Positions 34,025 through 42,877 of a stretch of DNA of 64,000 nucleotides are shown here, one piece after another. Under the pieces are notes generated by a model. The model made no database searches and was not told the origin of the DNA. It saw nothing but the letters and a program-made list of their open reading frames with translations. The position numbers were made by a program, and so were the translations under genes. Numbering within the stretch: the stretch's first letter is position 1; each line of letters starts with the position of its first letter. The stretch spans positions 29,381 to 93,380 of the forward strand of contig JBOFLF010000035.1 of the NCBI GenBank assembly GCA_051657715.1, in the 5' to 3' direction. The stretch comes from JBOFBH01 sp051657715 (GTDB taxonomy: Bacteria > Actinomycetota > Actinomycetes > Actinomycetales > Angustibacteraceae).

Positions 34025-35533
34025 TCAGCGCCCACCCCCCGCGTTGTCGGTGCCCGGCCACCTAGCCTGCAGGCTGCGGTCGAACAGATCTCGGACGTCA
34101 CCGGGTAGCTGCTGCTCGGCTACGCGTACATCAAGACCCCGTGGACCCTGTAGCTGGTACACGAACCTGTCCGGCTGGGCCGGTTCGCTGGTCAGCTCGC
34201 CCAGCGTCGGCGACGACAGCAGCCGCAGCCACGCCTGGCGCTGGTCGTCCGGCAGCACGCGCAGGTCGACCTCCCGCTCGAGGGTCTGGCCGGCGAAGCC
34301 GCCGCTGCGTCGTACCAGCAGCTGCTCCGGGTGGTCCTCGGTGCTGCTGGCCGGCTCATCGGTTGAGCCCGCTCCGGTGGTCGGGGCCGAGGTCGGCGGC
34401 AAGCCGACCCGTGTCCAGGCCTCGGTGATCGCCCGTAGCTGAGTGGAGTCGGCGCCGAACCGGGTGCTGGCCACCGCAGCCGTGGCGGCGGCGAAACCGG
34501 CGAAGTCCACGTCCGGCGACAGCGTGCCCCTGGTCAGCGTTTCGTACCACACGTGGGCCGCACCGCCCTCCCAGGCGTTACCACCGATAGCGGTGGCCGC
34601 GAGGTAGAAGGCATGGTTGGGGATGCCGGAGTTGATGTGCACGCCGCCGTTGTCGTCGCTGGTCTGGACGTAGTCGTCCATGGTTGCCGGCTGCGGATCC
34701 TTGCCGAGGACCGGGTCGTCATAGGCGGTGCCCGGGGCTTTCATCGACCGCAGCGCCTGGCCCTGGACGGCGTCGGTGAACAGGCCGGCCCCGATCAGCC
34801 AGTCCGCGGACGACGCGTCCTGCCCGAGTGCCCGCTGCTTGACCAGGGACCCGAACACGTCCGCGATGCTCTCGTTCAACGCACCGGACTGGCCCTGATA
34901 CGTCAGACCGCCGGAGTACTCGATGACACCGTGGGTCAACTCGTGCCCGATGACGTCGACCGCGACGGTGAAGCGGGTGAACGTGGTGCCGTCCCCGTCG
35001 CCGAAGACCATCCGATCGCCGTTCCAGAACGCGTTGTCGTAGCGATCCCCGTAGTGGACCGTCGCGGCCAGCGGCAGCCCAGCGCCATCAAGGGAGTTGC
35101 GGCCGAAAACGTCCTGGTAGAGCGCCCAGGTGGCGCCGAGACCGTCGTACGCCTCGTCCACCGCCGCGTCACCCGTCGCCGTTTGGCCCTCGCCACGCAC
35201 CTGGCGACCGGGCAGCTGCTCGGTGCCCGCCGCGTCGCTGATCGTCCGGTTGATGCCAGCAGCTACCGCGGACACCGCCCGCGGTACGGCACGTCCAGGC
35301 CCCCGAGCGGTGCGGTTGGAGCGCCACCGGTCGTCTAGCAGGCGGGTTGCTGCGGCCGGCTCGGCGAGGTCGGCGCTCACCCCCTCCAGCCGGGCGATGA
35401 GGTACGGCGGGATGATCCCTTGATGTGGCGTGCTACCGCCACGCGGTCGTGGCTGGTGACTAGCCGCTGGCTCGTCCCGGTGACGTGACTGGTGTGGTCG
35501 TTGACGTGACGTTCGAGCCTCGGTCTGTCGCAC
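34025..35533 (-). CDS. Protealysin-type M4 metallopeptidase fused to emfourin-like domain
   Basis: A 502-aa zinc metalloprotease. There is no signal peptide. The short propeptide contains GIIPPYLIARL, the protealysin-type precursor motif. The catalytic domain has HELTH (zinc and Glu), NESIADVFGS (third zinc ligand) and HINSGIPNHAFY (active-site His). After about residue 395 comes a separate domain: LLVRRSGGFAGQTLEREVDL and PAQPDRFVYQLQGPRG. This resembles emfourin, the protein inhibitor of protealysin-like enzymes, fused in cis. The GTG start follows AGGAGG by 7 nt. Self-inhibition and cytosolic or non-classical export are inferences. Confidence 0.88.
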   Translation of the reverse strand: MRQTEARTSRQRPHQSRHRDEPAASHQPRPRGGSTPHQGIIPPYLIARLEGVSADLAEPAAATRLLDDRWRSNRTARGPGRAVPRAVSAVAAGINRTISDAAGTEQLPGRQVRGEGQTATGDAAVDEAYDGLGATWALYQDVFGRNSLDGAGLPLAATVHYGDRYDNAFWNGDRMVFGDGDGTTFTRFTVAVDVIGHELTHGVIEYSGGLTYQGQSGALNESIADVFGSLVKQRALGQDASSADWLIGAGLFTDAVQGQALRSMKAPGTAYDDPVLGKDPQPATMDDYVQTSDDNGGVHINSGIPNHAFYLAATAIGGNAWEGGAAHVWYETLTRGTLSPDVDFAGFAAATAAVASTRFGADSTQLRAITEAWTRVGLPPTSAPTTGAGSTDEPASSTEDHPEQLLVRRSGGFAGQTLEREVDLRVLPDDQRQAWLRLLSSPTLGELTSEPAQPDRFVYQLQGPRGLDVRVAEQQLPGDVRDLFDRSLQARWPGTDNAGGGR

Positions 35534-35756
35534 GGCCCCACCTCCTGATCATCGGTCCCTCGACCGTACGGGGTAGCACCGACAGCCACCAGGCATCGTG
35601 GGAACGAGGGCCTCAGCGACACGCTCCAGCAGGTGCCCTGAATGGGCCCGCGGTCCGGTAGGTCGTCGCTGCTCCACGACGCGCTCGGGGACTCATGAGT
35701 GGTCGCTGCTCCAGGCGGTCGGGGAGTCCCTGCCGGACCCGTGATCCACTAGTCGC

Positions 35757-36425
35757 ATGGCAGTGATCGAAGCCGTGTGCGTCGTCCACGAGATCCGCTC
35801 CAATGGCCTGAGCAGCCGGACCGCCATCGACAAGAGGCCCGTCGCTGAGCCTGTCCAGGTTGGCGAGTACGGCCTGGCGGGCGACACCCAGGTGGACACC
35901 CGGTCGCACGGCGGACCGGATCAGGCGGTCTACGCCTACGCCGCCGAAGACGTCGATCAGTGGGCGCAGGAGCTGGGCCGGCGGCTTCCGGCGGGGTGCT
36001 TCGGGGAAAACGTGCGCACCCGCGGACTGGACATCACCCACGCAGTGATCGGGGAGCGGTGGCGGATCGGCCCGGGCAGTGGCTCCAGCGGAGGCGTGCT
36101 GGTCGAAGTGACGGCGCCGCGGACCCCCTGCGCCACCTTCCAGCGGTGGCTCGAGGAGACGCGGTGGGTCAAGCGGTTCACCGAAAGGGGAGCACCTGGC
36201 GCCTATCTCAGAGTGGTGGGTGCGGGTCCGATCGCCGCGGGGGATGAGATCGAGGTGACGCACCGACCCGACCACGGCGTCACGGTGCACGATGCCTTCC
36301 ACCGGCTCACCCCGCAGACCGCGGGCCGGCTGCTGGACGCCGGCCGCCGGACCGACCTCGATCTGCACCCGGTGCTCCGCAAGACCGCTGAGACCGTCAT
36401 CGCCCGCTCCCACCCCCGCGCCTGA
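35757..36425 (+). CDS. MOSC-domain protein (YiiM-like)
   Basis: A 222-aa MOSC-domain protein. These enzymes use molybdenum cofactor or carry sulfur for reduction and sulfuration reactions. Features are GLAGDTQVDTRSHGGPDQAV, GCFGENVRTRGLDI and TAPRTPCATFQRWL, where the Cys of the last block is the conserved sulfur-carrying type residue. The C-terminal tail matches the YiiM extension (PQTAGRLLDA). The ATG at 35757 lies close behind an imperfect -10 region, so a leaderless start is possible. The substrate is unknown. Confidence 0.9.
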   Translation: MAVIEAVCVVHEIRSNGLSSRTAIDKRPVAEPVQVGEYGLAGDTQVDTRSHGGPDQAVYAYAAEDVDQWAQELGRRLPAGCFGENVRTRGLDITHAVIGERWRIGPGSGSSGGVLVEVTAPRTPCATFQRWLEETRWVKRFTERGAPGAYLRVVGAGPIAAGDEIEVTHRPDHGVTVHDAFHRLTPQTAGRLLDAGRRTDLDLHPVLRKTAETVIARSHPRA

Positions 36426-36439
36426 CCCACCCGCTCGCG

Positions 36440-37687
36440 ATGATGGAGGGCGTGCCGAGTGCCCTGCCAGCTGGCGATCCGGCTCCGGACGACGGAGCGC
36501 TACCACCGTCGTCGCTGGCGGGGTCGGCCCAGCGGCCGTTGGGGCTCTACCTGCACGTGCCGTTCTGTGCCGTCCGATGCGGCTACTGCGACTTCACCAC
36601 GTACACCGCCGAGGAGCTGGGCGGTGGCGCCGACCGGGACAGCTACGCCCGCACCGCGGTGCGGGAGCTCGCGCTCGCTCGCCAGGTGCTCGGGCCGACG
36701 GCGCCGCCGGTCAGCACGGTGTTCTTCGGCGGTGGCACCCCGACGCTGCTGGAGCCTGCCGACCTGGCCGTCTTGCTGGACGGCGTCCGTGAGCACCTCG
36801 GCCTGACGGACGGAGCCGAGGTGACCATCGAGGCGAACCCCGACTCGGTGACGGCGCCCACCCTGCAGTCGTTGCGGCGCAGCGGATTCACCCGAGTCAG
36901 CATCGGGATGCAGTCGGCGGTGCCGCACGTGCTGGCCACCTTGGACCGCACCCACGACCCGGCCCGGGTGCCGCTCGCCGTCCGCTGGGCCCGGGACGCG
37001 GGCCTGGACGTCAGCCTCGACCTCATCTACGGCTCCCCGGGGGAGTCCGTGGACGACTGGCGGACCAGCCTGGCCACCGCCGTGGACCAGCACCCGGACC
37101 ACGTCTCGGCGTACGCCCTGGTCGTCGAGCCCGGGACGGCGCTCGCGGCCCGGGTCCGGCGCGGCGAGCTGACGGCGCCGGACGACGACGACCAGGCGGA
37201 CAAGTACGAGCTGGCGGACGAGCTGCTCACCTCGGCCGGGCTGCGCTGGTACGAGGTCAGCAACTGGTCGACGTCGTCGCGGACCCGGTGCCAGCACAAC
37301 GTCGGCTACTGGACGGACGGCGACTGGTGGGGTGTCGGGCCGGGCGCACACAGCCACGTCGGCGGCACCCGGTGGTGGAACGTCCGCCACCCCCGCCGGT
37401 ATGCGCAGCGGTTGGCCGCCGGGACGTCGCCCGCCCAGGCCAGGGAGGTTCTGGACGCTGACCAACGGCGCGTGGAGCGGGTGATGCTCCAGATCCGGCT
37501 GGCCGAGGGCGTCGCGCTGGAGACCGTCGGCACCGCGGCGCGTCCGGTGGTGGCCGAGCTGGTCTCCCGCGGGCTCTTGGACGGCCGAGCGGCGATCGCC
37601 GGACGCGCGGTCCTGACACCGCGAGGCCGGCTGCTCGTGGACGGCGTCGTGCACGCTCTGCTCCGGGACGAGGACCACCCGGGCTGA
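36440..37687 (+). CDS. hemW: Radical SAM protein HemW (coproporphyrinogen oxidase-like)
   Basis: A 415-aa radical SAM protein of the HemW family, thought to act in heme delivery or insertion rather than as a true HemN. The iron-sulfur motif is CAVRCGYCDF (CxxxCxxC). Family blocks are TVFFGGGTPTLLEPADL, IEANPDSVT, GMQSAVPHVLATLDRTH and YEVSNWS. The C-terminal HemW domain ends near the repeat array. The start may be the ATG at 36440 or the in-frame GTG at 36452, which has GGAGG just upstream. The last codons are already part of the downstream 26-bp repeat. Confidence 0.94.
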   Translation: MMEGVPSALPAGDPAPDDGALPPSSLAGSAQRPLGLYLHVPFCAVRCGYCDFTTYTAEELGGGADRDSYARTAVRELALARQVLGPTAPPVSTVFFGGGTPTLLEPADLAVLLDGVREHLGLTDGAEVTIEANPDSVTAPTLQSLRRSGFTRVSIGMQSAVPHVLATLDRTHDPARVPLAVRWARDAGLDVSLDLIYGSPGESVDDWRTSLATAVDQHPDHVSAYALVVEPGTALAARVRRGELTAPDDDDQADKYELADELLTSAGLRWYEVSNWSTSSRTRCQHNVGYWTDGDWWGVGPGAHSHVGGTRWWNVRHPRRYAQRLAAGTSPAQAREVLDADQRRVERVMLQIRLAEGVALETVGTAARPVVAELVSRGLLDGRAAIAGRAVLTPRGRLLVDGVVHALLRDEDHPG

Positions 37688-37792
37688 CGGTGCGGTCCAC
37701 GCACCCGGGCTGACGGTGCGGTCCACGCACCCGGGCTGACGGTGCGGTCCACGCACCCGGGCTGACGGTGCGGTCCACGCACTCGGGCTGAC
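37679..37792 (+). repeat. 26-bp tandem repeat, 4 copies plus, after hemW
   Basis: Four near-identical 26-bp units (starting CCGGGCTGACGGTGCGGTCC) and a partial fifth start within the last codons of hemW. Each unit contains the hairpin GGTGCG-GTCCA-CGCACC. The unit is not a multiple of three and the array is outside the coding body. It may act as a serial terminator. Confidence 0.93.
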
Positions 37793-37837
37793 GCCAACCG
37801 CCATGAACCGTCCCGGGCGCGGCGCTAGATTCACCAC

Positions 37838-38662
37838 ATGACCACGCCTCCTGGATGGACGGGTCCTGTCGTGCCTGGTGGCCAGCCGCCCAGCACGCCG
37901 ATGCCGTCTCCGCCGCCACCCGTCGTGTCGCAGCCACCTCCCTACGGCGCGGGCTACTCACGACCGGGTGCTGGCCCGGCGTTCGGCAACGTCCCGCCCG
38001 GGACCAACGGGTTCGCGATCTCCGCCTTCGTCTGTGGTCTGCTCGGAGTGGCCCTGCTCGGGGTGATCTTCGGCATCGTGGCGTTGGGTCAGGTCAAGCG
38101 GACCGGTCAGCAGGGCCGGGGCCTGGCAATCGCCGGCATCGTGGTATCGGCGGCGTGGGTGGCGATGATTGGGGCACTGGTCGCGATCGCACTCGCCGTG
38201 GGATTGGCTGCCGAGAGCTCCAGGGGCGATGAGCCGGTGTCGGCGTTCTCGCTCGCGGTGGGTGACTGCGTGAACGGGCTGGGCGGTACCGGAGGGCTGG
38301 GCGAGGACTCCGAGTTCAGCGACCTGCCGTCGGTGCCCTGCTCCGCTCCGCACGAGGGGGAGGTGTTCGCCACTTTCGACCTGCCGAGCGGGTCTTTCCC
38401 GGGACGCGACTCGGTCTCCGCGGTCGCGGACGAGGGGTGCGAGGATCGGCTCGGCGGGTACGCCCCCCACGTCCGCGACGACCCCGATTTCGGCATCTCC
38501 ACCCTTTTCCCTAGCGCGCTGTCCTGGATCGGTGGCGATCGAGAGGTGGTGTGCCTTGTCGTGTCCTCAAACGGTCGCACCACCGGATCGCTGCGGGACG
38601 GCGGGTCTGGCGATCCGGCCCGGGCGCCCAGGCCGTCCGACGTGCTTGCGGTGGCTGCGTGA
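37838..38662 (+). CDS. DUF4190 / septum-formation-domain membrane protein
   Basis: A 274-aa actinobacterial membrane protein of unknown role. It has a Pro-rich N-terminus (about 55 residues), a DUF4190 block of two membrane helices (GFAISAFVCGLLGVALLGVI and AIAGIVVSAAWVAMIGALVA around GQVKRTGQQGRGL), and an extracytoplasmic domain resembling the septum-formation family (VGDCVNG ... VPCSAPHEGEVFATFDLP) with paired cysteines. TAGATT (37826-37831) ends 6 nt before the ATG, so the mRNA is probably leaderless. It stands alone between the 26-bp array and DUF3097. Confidence 0.8.
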   Translation: MTTPPGWTGPVVPGGQPPSTPMPSPPPPVVSQPPPYGAGYSRPGAGPAFGNVPPGTNGFAISAFVCGLLGVALLGVIFGIVALGQVKRTGQQGRGLAIAGIVVSAAWVAMIGALVAIALAVGLAAESSRGDEPVSAFSLAVGDCVNGLGGTGGLGEDSEFSDLPSVPCSAPHEGEVFATFDLPSGSFPGRDSVSAVADEGCEDRLGGYAPHVRDDPDFGISTLFPSALSWIGGDREVVCLVVSSNGRTTGSLRDGGSGDPARAPRPSDVLAVAA

Positions 38663-38670
38663 CACCAGCT

Positions 38671-39531
38671 TCACCGCTCACCGGTGACGAAGTCGATGAG
38701 CTCCTCCACCTTGGCCAGCAAGGCAGGCTCCAGGTCCGCGTAGCTGCGCACCGCCGCAAGGATGCGGCGCCAGCCCGCCGCAACGTCGGCCGGGGTCGAG
38801 TGGGGCCAACCGAGGTGCTGCAGCACCCCTTGCTTCCACGGCAGTCCGCGGGGCACCGTCGGCCACCGGTCGAGACCTAGCCGAGCGGGGCGCACCGACT
38901 GCCAGACGTCCACGTACGGGTGCCCGAGCACCTTCAGGTACCGCGGGTCCGCGACCGCCTCCGCGGCGGCGACCACCCGGGACTCCTTGGACCCGGGGAC
39001 CAGGTGGTCGACGAGCACACCGAGGCGCTGGCCCGGTCCTGGGGCGAACCGGCGCACCTCGATGGCCAGGTCGTCGATGCCGTCCACCGCTTCGACGACG
39101 ACCCCCTCGACCCGCAGGTCCGCCCCCCACACTCGTTCCACCAGCTCGGCGTCGTGCCGGCCCTCGACCCAGATCCGGGACGCCCGGGCCACCCGGGCTG
39201 GGGCGTGCGGCACGGCGGTGGAGCCGCTGGCGGTCCGGGTCGGCTGGACCGGTCCCCGGCTGGCTGGGCGGGTGAGGGTCACCGGCGCGCCGTCCTGGAG
39301 GAAACCCGCCCCCAGCGGGAACCCGCGAACCCGGCCGTGCCGGTCCTCCAGGTGCACCACGTGCACGCCCCCGGCCCGCTCGACCGCGACGACCGCGCCG
39401 CACCAACCGGTCTCGGCGTCCTCGACCACCAGGCCCTGGGTCGCCTCGACCGGACGGCTGGTCCGGCGGCGGCCGAGTCGCTGCTGAGCCTGATGGTCGG
39501 CCAGGACGTCGGTGCCGTAGCGGTCCTCCAC
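38671..39531 (-). CDS. DUF3097 family protein
   Basis: A conserved actinobacterial protein of unknown function, 286 aa. The N-terminal half is a small beta domain (GLVVEDAETGWCGAVVAVE, HVVHLEDRHGRVRGFPLG). The second half is a Toprim-like region (SRIWVEGRHDAELVERVWG) with WVEG-x-x-D/E-A-E, followed by HLVPGSKESRV. The GTG at 39531 (VEDRYGTDVLA) matches the usual family start. An upstream GTG at 39615 lies inside the CIRCE element and would add 28 unlikely residues. It is divergent from hrcA. The Toprim-like fold suggests a nucleic-acid or nucleotide enzyme, which is inference. Confidence 0.85.
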   Translation of the reverse strand: MEDRYGTDVLADHQAQQRLGRRRTSRPVEATQGLVVEDAETGWCGAVVAVERAGGVHVVHLEDRHGRVRGFPLGAGFLQDGAPVTLTRPASRGPVQPTRTASGSTAVPHAPARVARASRIWVEGRHDAELVERVWGADLRVEGVVVEAVDGIDDLAIEVRRFAPGPGQRLGVLVDHLVPGSKESRVVAAAEAVADPRYLKVLGHPYVDVWQSVRPARLGLDRWPTVPRGLPWKQGVLQHLGWPHSTPADVAAGWRRILAAVRSYADLEPALLAKVEELIDFVTGER

Positions 39532-39607
39532 GGGTGGTGATGGTATGCGGGTGGTGCGGCAGGCGATCCTGGCGGTTGTGCGAGGCGTGCCCGGCGTGGG
39601 GCCGTAG

Positions 39608-39636
39608 ACTGGCACTCCACAGTGCGGAGTGCCAGT
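39608..39636 (+). promoter_or_regulatory. CIRCE element (HrcA operator)
   Basis: ACTGGCACTC, 9 bp, then GAGTGCCAGT: a perfect 10-bp inverted repeat matching the CIRCE pattern (GCACTC-N9-GAGTGC). A -10-like TAGACT (39605-39610) abuts it, so HrcA binding would cover the start site. It lies about 80 nt upstream of hrcA, which implies autoregulation of the heat-shock genes hrcA-dnaJ. Confidence 0.9.
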
Positions 39637-39713
39637 GGTGTGACGTGTGCCGGTGGTGCGGACCGTGGGGGTTCATGGAGTACAGGGGGCTCAATGGAGT
39701 GCCAGGAGTCGTG

Positions 39714-40733
39714 ATGACCGAGGACCGGCGGATGGCGGTGTTGCGCGCCATCGTCGAGGACTACGTCTCCACCCGGGAGCCGGTCGGGTCGAAAGCGCTC
39801 GTCGAGCGGCACCACCTCGGGGTCTCCAGCGCCACCATCCGCAACGACATGGCCGCCTTGGAGGAGGACGGGCTGATCGCCCAACCGCACACCAGCGCCG
39901 GGCGGGTCCCCACTGATGCCGGCTACCGCGTCTTCGTCGACCGGATCTGCCGTGTGCGCCCGATGACCCCCGCCCAGCGGCGCGCGGTCGCCGGGTTCCT
40001 CACCGAGGCGGTCGACCTGGACGACGTGGTGGACCGCACCGTCCGGCTGCTGGCCTCGCTGACCCAGCAGGTCGCGGTCATGCAGTACCCGTCGCTCAGC
40101 CGGTCCGCCGTCCGGCACATCGAGCTGGTCCCGATCGGCGAGCGCCGGTTGCTGGTCGTGCTGATCACCAGCAACGGCCGGGTGGAGCAGCGCGTGGTCG
40201 AAGCACCCGGCACGATCGATGACGCGGTGCTCGGTGAGATGCGGGCTCGGGTCAACGCGGTCTCCTGCGGGCGGTTGATCACCGAGGCGTCCCGCTCGTT
40301 GGACGACCTGCCGGAGCGGTTTCCCGTGGGCGACCGGGAGCTGGTGCACGCGGTGGTGCGTACCTTGGACGAAGCGATGGTGGTCGATCGGGAGGAGCGG
40401 GTGGTGCTTGCCGGTACCGGAAACCTCACCCGGTTCGGCCCGGACTTCCCGCAGAGCATCGGTCCGGTGCTGGACGCGCTGGAGGAGCACGTGGTGCTGC
40501 TGCGCCTGCTCGGCGAGCTGACCACCGACCAGCACGCGGTGGCCGTGCGTATCGGCCAGGAGATCGATCACGAAGGGCTCCGGTCGACGTCGGTGGTCAG
40601 CGCGGGGTACGGCCGGGGTGAGGACGTGGTCGGCGGGCTGGGTGTGCTCGGCCCGACCCGGATGGACTACGCCTCGACCATCGCGGCCGTGCAGGCCGTC
40701 GCGCGGTACGTGTCCAAGGCACTGGACGGGTAG
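39714..40733 (+). CDS. hrcA: Heat-inducible transcription repressor HrcA
   Basis: A 339-aa repressor of heat-shock genes. The N-terminal winged helix reads MAVLRAIVEDYVSTREPVGS, then VSSATIRNDMAALEEDGLIA with recognition-helix sequence, and PHTSAGRVPTDAGYRVFVD is diagnostic. The C-terminal domain has GPTRMDYASTIAAVQAVARYVS. AGGAG at 39704-39708 is 5 nt before the chosen ATG; the frame is open further upstream but covers the operator. The CIRCE upstream fits autoregulation. The dnaJ2-type gene follows. Confidence 0.97.
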   Translation: MTEDRRMAVLRAIVEDYVSTREPVGSKALVERHHLGVSSATIRNDMAALEEDGLIAQPHTSAGRVPTDAGYRVFVDRICRVRPMTPAQRRAVAGFLTEAVDLDDVVDRTVRLLASLTQQVAVMQYPSLSRSAVRHIELVPIGERRLLVVLITSNGRVEQRVVEAPGTIDDAVLGEMRARVNAVSCGRLITEASRSLDDLPERFPVGDRELVHAVVRTLDEAMVVDREERVVLAGTGNLTRFGPDFPQSIGPVLDALEEHVVLLRLLGELTTDQHAVAVRIGQEIDHEGLRSTSVVSAGYGRGEDVVGGLGVLGPTRMDYASTIAAVQAVARYVSKALDG

Positions 40734-40855
40734 CCATCGACGGACCACGCCTAGTGTGAACGTCGCGGCCGAACCGCGCTCGCGGCGCACAGCCCGAACG
40801 TGGCGACCGACAGGTCGCCACGCAAACCCCTCGAGAGAAGGCCGTACACCGCATC

Positions 40856-41965
40856 GTGAGCGATCACTACCAGACCCTCGGGGTCGCCCGGGACGCCTCA
40901 CCCGAAGACGTCAAGCGCGCCTACCGCAAACTTGCCCGGCAACTGCATCCGGACGTCAACCCCGGCAGCGAGGACCGGTTCAAGGAGGTCAGCCACGCCT
41001 ACGACGTGCTGAGTGACCCGCAGAAGCGAGCGGCGTACGACCGGGGAGGCGACCAGCTGCCCGGTGCCGGGTTCGGTGCCGGCTTCTCCTTCACCGACAT
41101 CATGGACGCCTTCTTCGGTGGTGGTGGCGGCGCCGAGCGCGGGCCGCGTTCTCGGCAGCGCCGCGGTCAGGACGCGTTGATCCGGGTGCAGATCGAGCTG
41201 CGGGACGCCGTGTTCGGCGGCGAGAAGGAGCTGGCGCTCGACACCGCCGTCGGCTGCCCGACCTGCCACGGAGACGGTGCCCAACCGGGCACCGGCACTC
41301 GTGCCTGCGATGTCTGTGGCGGCCGCGGTCAGCTGCAACAGATGCAGCGGTCCTTCATGGGCAACGTGATGACCTCCCGCGCCTGCCCCACCTGCCAGGG
41401 TTTCGGCACCGTGATCGCGCAGCCGTGCATCCAGTGCTCGGGTGAGGGACGGGTGCGCTCACGCCGCTCGCTCACGGTCCGGGTGCCCGCCGGCGTCGAC
41501 TCCGGTACCCGGATCCAGCTGGCCGGCGAAGGAGAGGCCGGCCCCGGCAACGGCCCGGCCGGCGACCTGTACGTGGAGATCGCGGTGGCCAGCCACCCGA
41601 GCTTCGTCCGACGCGGCGATGACCTGCACGCCACGGTTGTGCTGCCGATGACCGCGGCCGCCCTCGGCACGACGGTCACCGTGGATACCTTGGACGGCGA
41701 GCAGACCCTGGACATCGCACCCGGCACGCAGTCCGGTCACGCCATCACGGTGCGCGACTTTGGCGTCACCCACCTGCGCGGCTCAGGTCGCGGTGACCTC
41801 GTGGTGCACGTCGAGGTGACGACGCCGCGCAACCTGGACGACGAGCAGCGCGAGCTGGTGACCCGGTTGGCCGCGCTGCGCGGCGAGGAGCGTGCGGAGG
41901 GGCGACTGGCGGCTCACGGAGCGAGCCTGTTCGGCCGGCTCCGGGACGCGTTCAGCGGTCGCTGA
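40856..41965 (+). CDS. dnaJ: Molecular chaperone DnaJ
   Basis: A 369-aa Hsp40 co-chaperone that stimulates DnaK. The J domain carries HPDVN (LARQLHPDVNPGSEDRFKEV), then a Gly/Phe-rich linker and four zinc motifs: CPTCHGDG, CDVCGGRG, CPTCQGFG and CIQCSGEG. The C-terminal substrate domain is complete. The start is GTG at 40856. It is paired with hrcA (the DnaJ2-type locus of actinobacteria, separate from dnaK-grpE). The 122-nt gap to hrcA contains no obvious second CIRCE. Confidence 0.97.
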   Translation: MSDHYQTLGVARDASPEDVKRAYRKLARQLHPDVNPGSEDRFKEVSHAYDVLSDPQKRAAYDRGGDQLPGAGFGAGFSFTDIMDAFFGGGGGAERGPRSRQRRGQDALIRVQIELRDAVFGGEKELALDTAVGCPTCHGDGAQPGTGTRACDVCGGRGQLQQMQRSFMGNVMTSRACPTCQGFGTVIAQPCIQCSGEGRVRSRRSLTVRVPAGVDSGTRIQLAGEGEAGPGNGPAGDLYVEIAVASHPSFVRRGDDLHATVVLPMTAAALGTTVTVDTLDGEQTLDIAPGTQSGHAITVRDFGVTHLRGSGRGDLVVHVEVTTPRNLDDEQRELVTRLAALRGEERAEGRLAAHGASLFGRLRDAFSGR

Positions 41966-41979
41966 CCGACAGGACCGAG

Positions 41980-42834
41980 GTGGAGCCCGCGCCCCAGGCA
42001 TCGGCCTCGTCCCCGTCGATGCCGACATCGGCCTCGTCCCGGTCGATGCCGACATCGGCCTCGTCGCGGTCGTCGTCATCGCAGTGGTCATCGTCGTCGC
42101 CGGTGTTCCTGGTGGCCGAGGGGGCGCTCGACGACGTCCGACCGGGGGCGCAGGTCACGGTCGACGGGGACGAAGGCCGGCATGCGGTCACCGTGCGTCG
42201 GCTGTCCGCGGGAGAACGGGTGGACCTGGCGGACGGTCGTGGAGTGCTCGCCCGCGGCGTGGTGAGCGCTGCGGGTGCGGGCGTCTTGCGGGTGCAGGTC
42301 AGCTCCCTGCGGCAGCAGCCGCCACCGCGCCCGCGGTTCGTGCTGGCCCAGGCGCTGGCCAAGGGAGACCGTGACCTGCAGGCCGTCGAGGCCGCCACCG
42401 AGCTGGGGGTCGATGAGGTGGTGCCGTGGCAGGCGGCCCGCAGCGTGGTCCGGTGGCGCGGCGAGCGTGCTGCCCGCAGCCATCGCCGTTGGGAGCAGAC
42501 GGTGCGTGCGGCCGCGAAGCAGTCCCGGCGGTCCTGGGTGCCGGTGGTGGCCACGGTGGTCGATACCGGCGGTTTGGTCGCCCGGGTGGCCAGTGCTGGT
42601 CTTGCGGTGGTCCTCGACGCCGGGGCGGATCAGCCGCTCGGGGGCACCGTGCTGCCGGAAGACCAGGACGTGCTCGTCGTCGTCGGCCCGGAGGGGGGTG
42701 TCGAGCCGTCCGAGGTCGCTGACCTGCTGGAGGCCGGCGCGGTTGCCCGGCGTCTGGGCCCGAGCGTGCTCCGGTCTTCCACCGCTGGCCCGGCGGCGCT
42801 CGCCGTCCTGGCTGCACAGGTTCGTTGGAGGTAG
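41980..42834 (+). CDS. rsmE: 16S rRNA (uracil1498-N3)-methyltransferase RsmE
   Basis: A 284-aa SPOUT methyltransferase modifying U1498 of 16S rRNA. The PUA-like N-terminal domain begins at VFLVAEGALDD with VDGDEGRHAVTVRRLSAGER. The SPOUT knot follows: LAQALAKGDRDLQAVEAATE, LGVDEVVPWQAARSV, VVVGPEGGVEPSEVADL and LGPSVLRSSTAGPAALAVL. The GTG at 41980 is backed by AGGA 5 nt upstream. It adds about 40 Ser/Ala-rich residues encoded by a 27-bp repeat; family members usually start near the PUA domain. It is 14 nt downstream of dnaJ, a standard pair. Confidence 0.95.
   Translation: MEPAPQASASSPSMPTSASSRSMPTSASSRSSSSQWSSSSPVFLVAEGALDDVRPGAQVTVDGDEGRHAVTVRRLSAGERVDLADGRGVLARGVVSAAGAGVLRVQVSSLRQQPPPRPRFVLAQALAKGDRDLQAVEAATELGVDEVVPWQAARSVVRWRGERAARSHRRWEQTVRAAAKQSRRSWVPVVATVVDTGGLVARVASAGLAVVLDAGADQPLGGTVLPEDQDVLVVVGPEGGVEPSEVADLLEAGAVARRLGPSVLRSSTAGPAALAVLAAQVRWR
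42001..42072 (+). repeat. 27-bp in-frame repeat at the start of rsmE
   Basis: Two 27-bp units beginning TCGGCCTCGTCCCCGTCGAT and part of a third encode the low-complexity Ser/Ala/Met/Pro leader of RsmE. Confidence 0.88.
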
Positions 42835-42877
42835 CCGCTCAAACGCGGAGCAGCCCGAAGTCCGCGACCGTACGTGA

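Noticed and set aside
37679..37792. 26-bp repeats as a CRISPR array
   Set aside because: Units are directly adjacent with no spacers and no cas genes are near.
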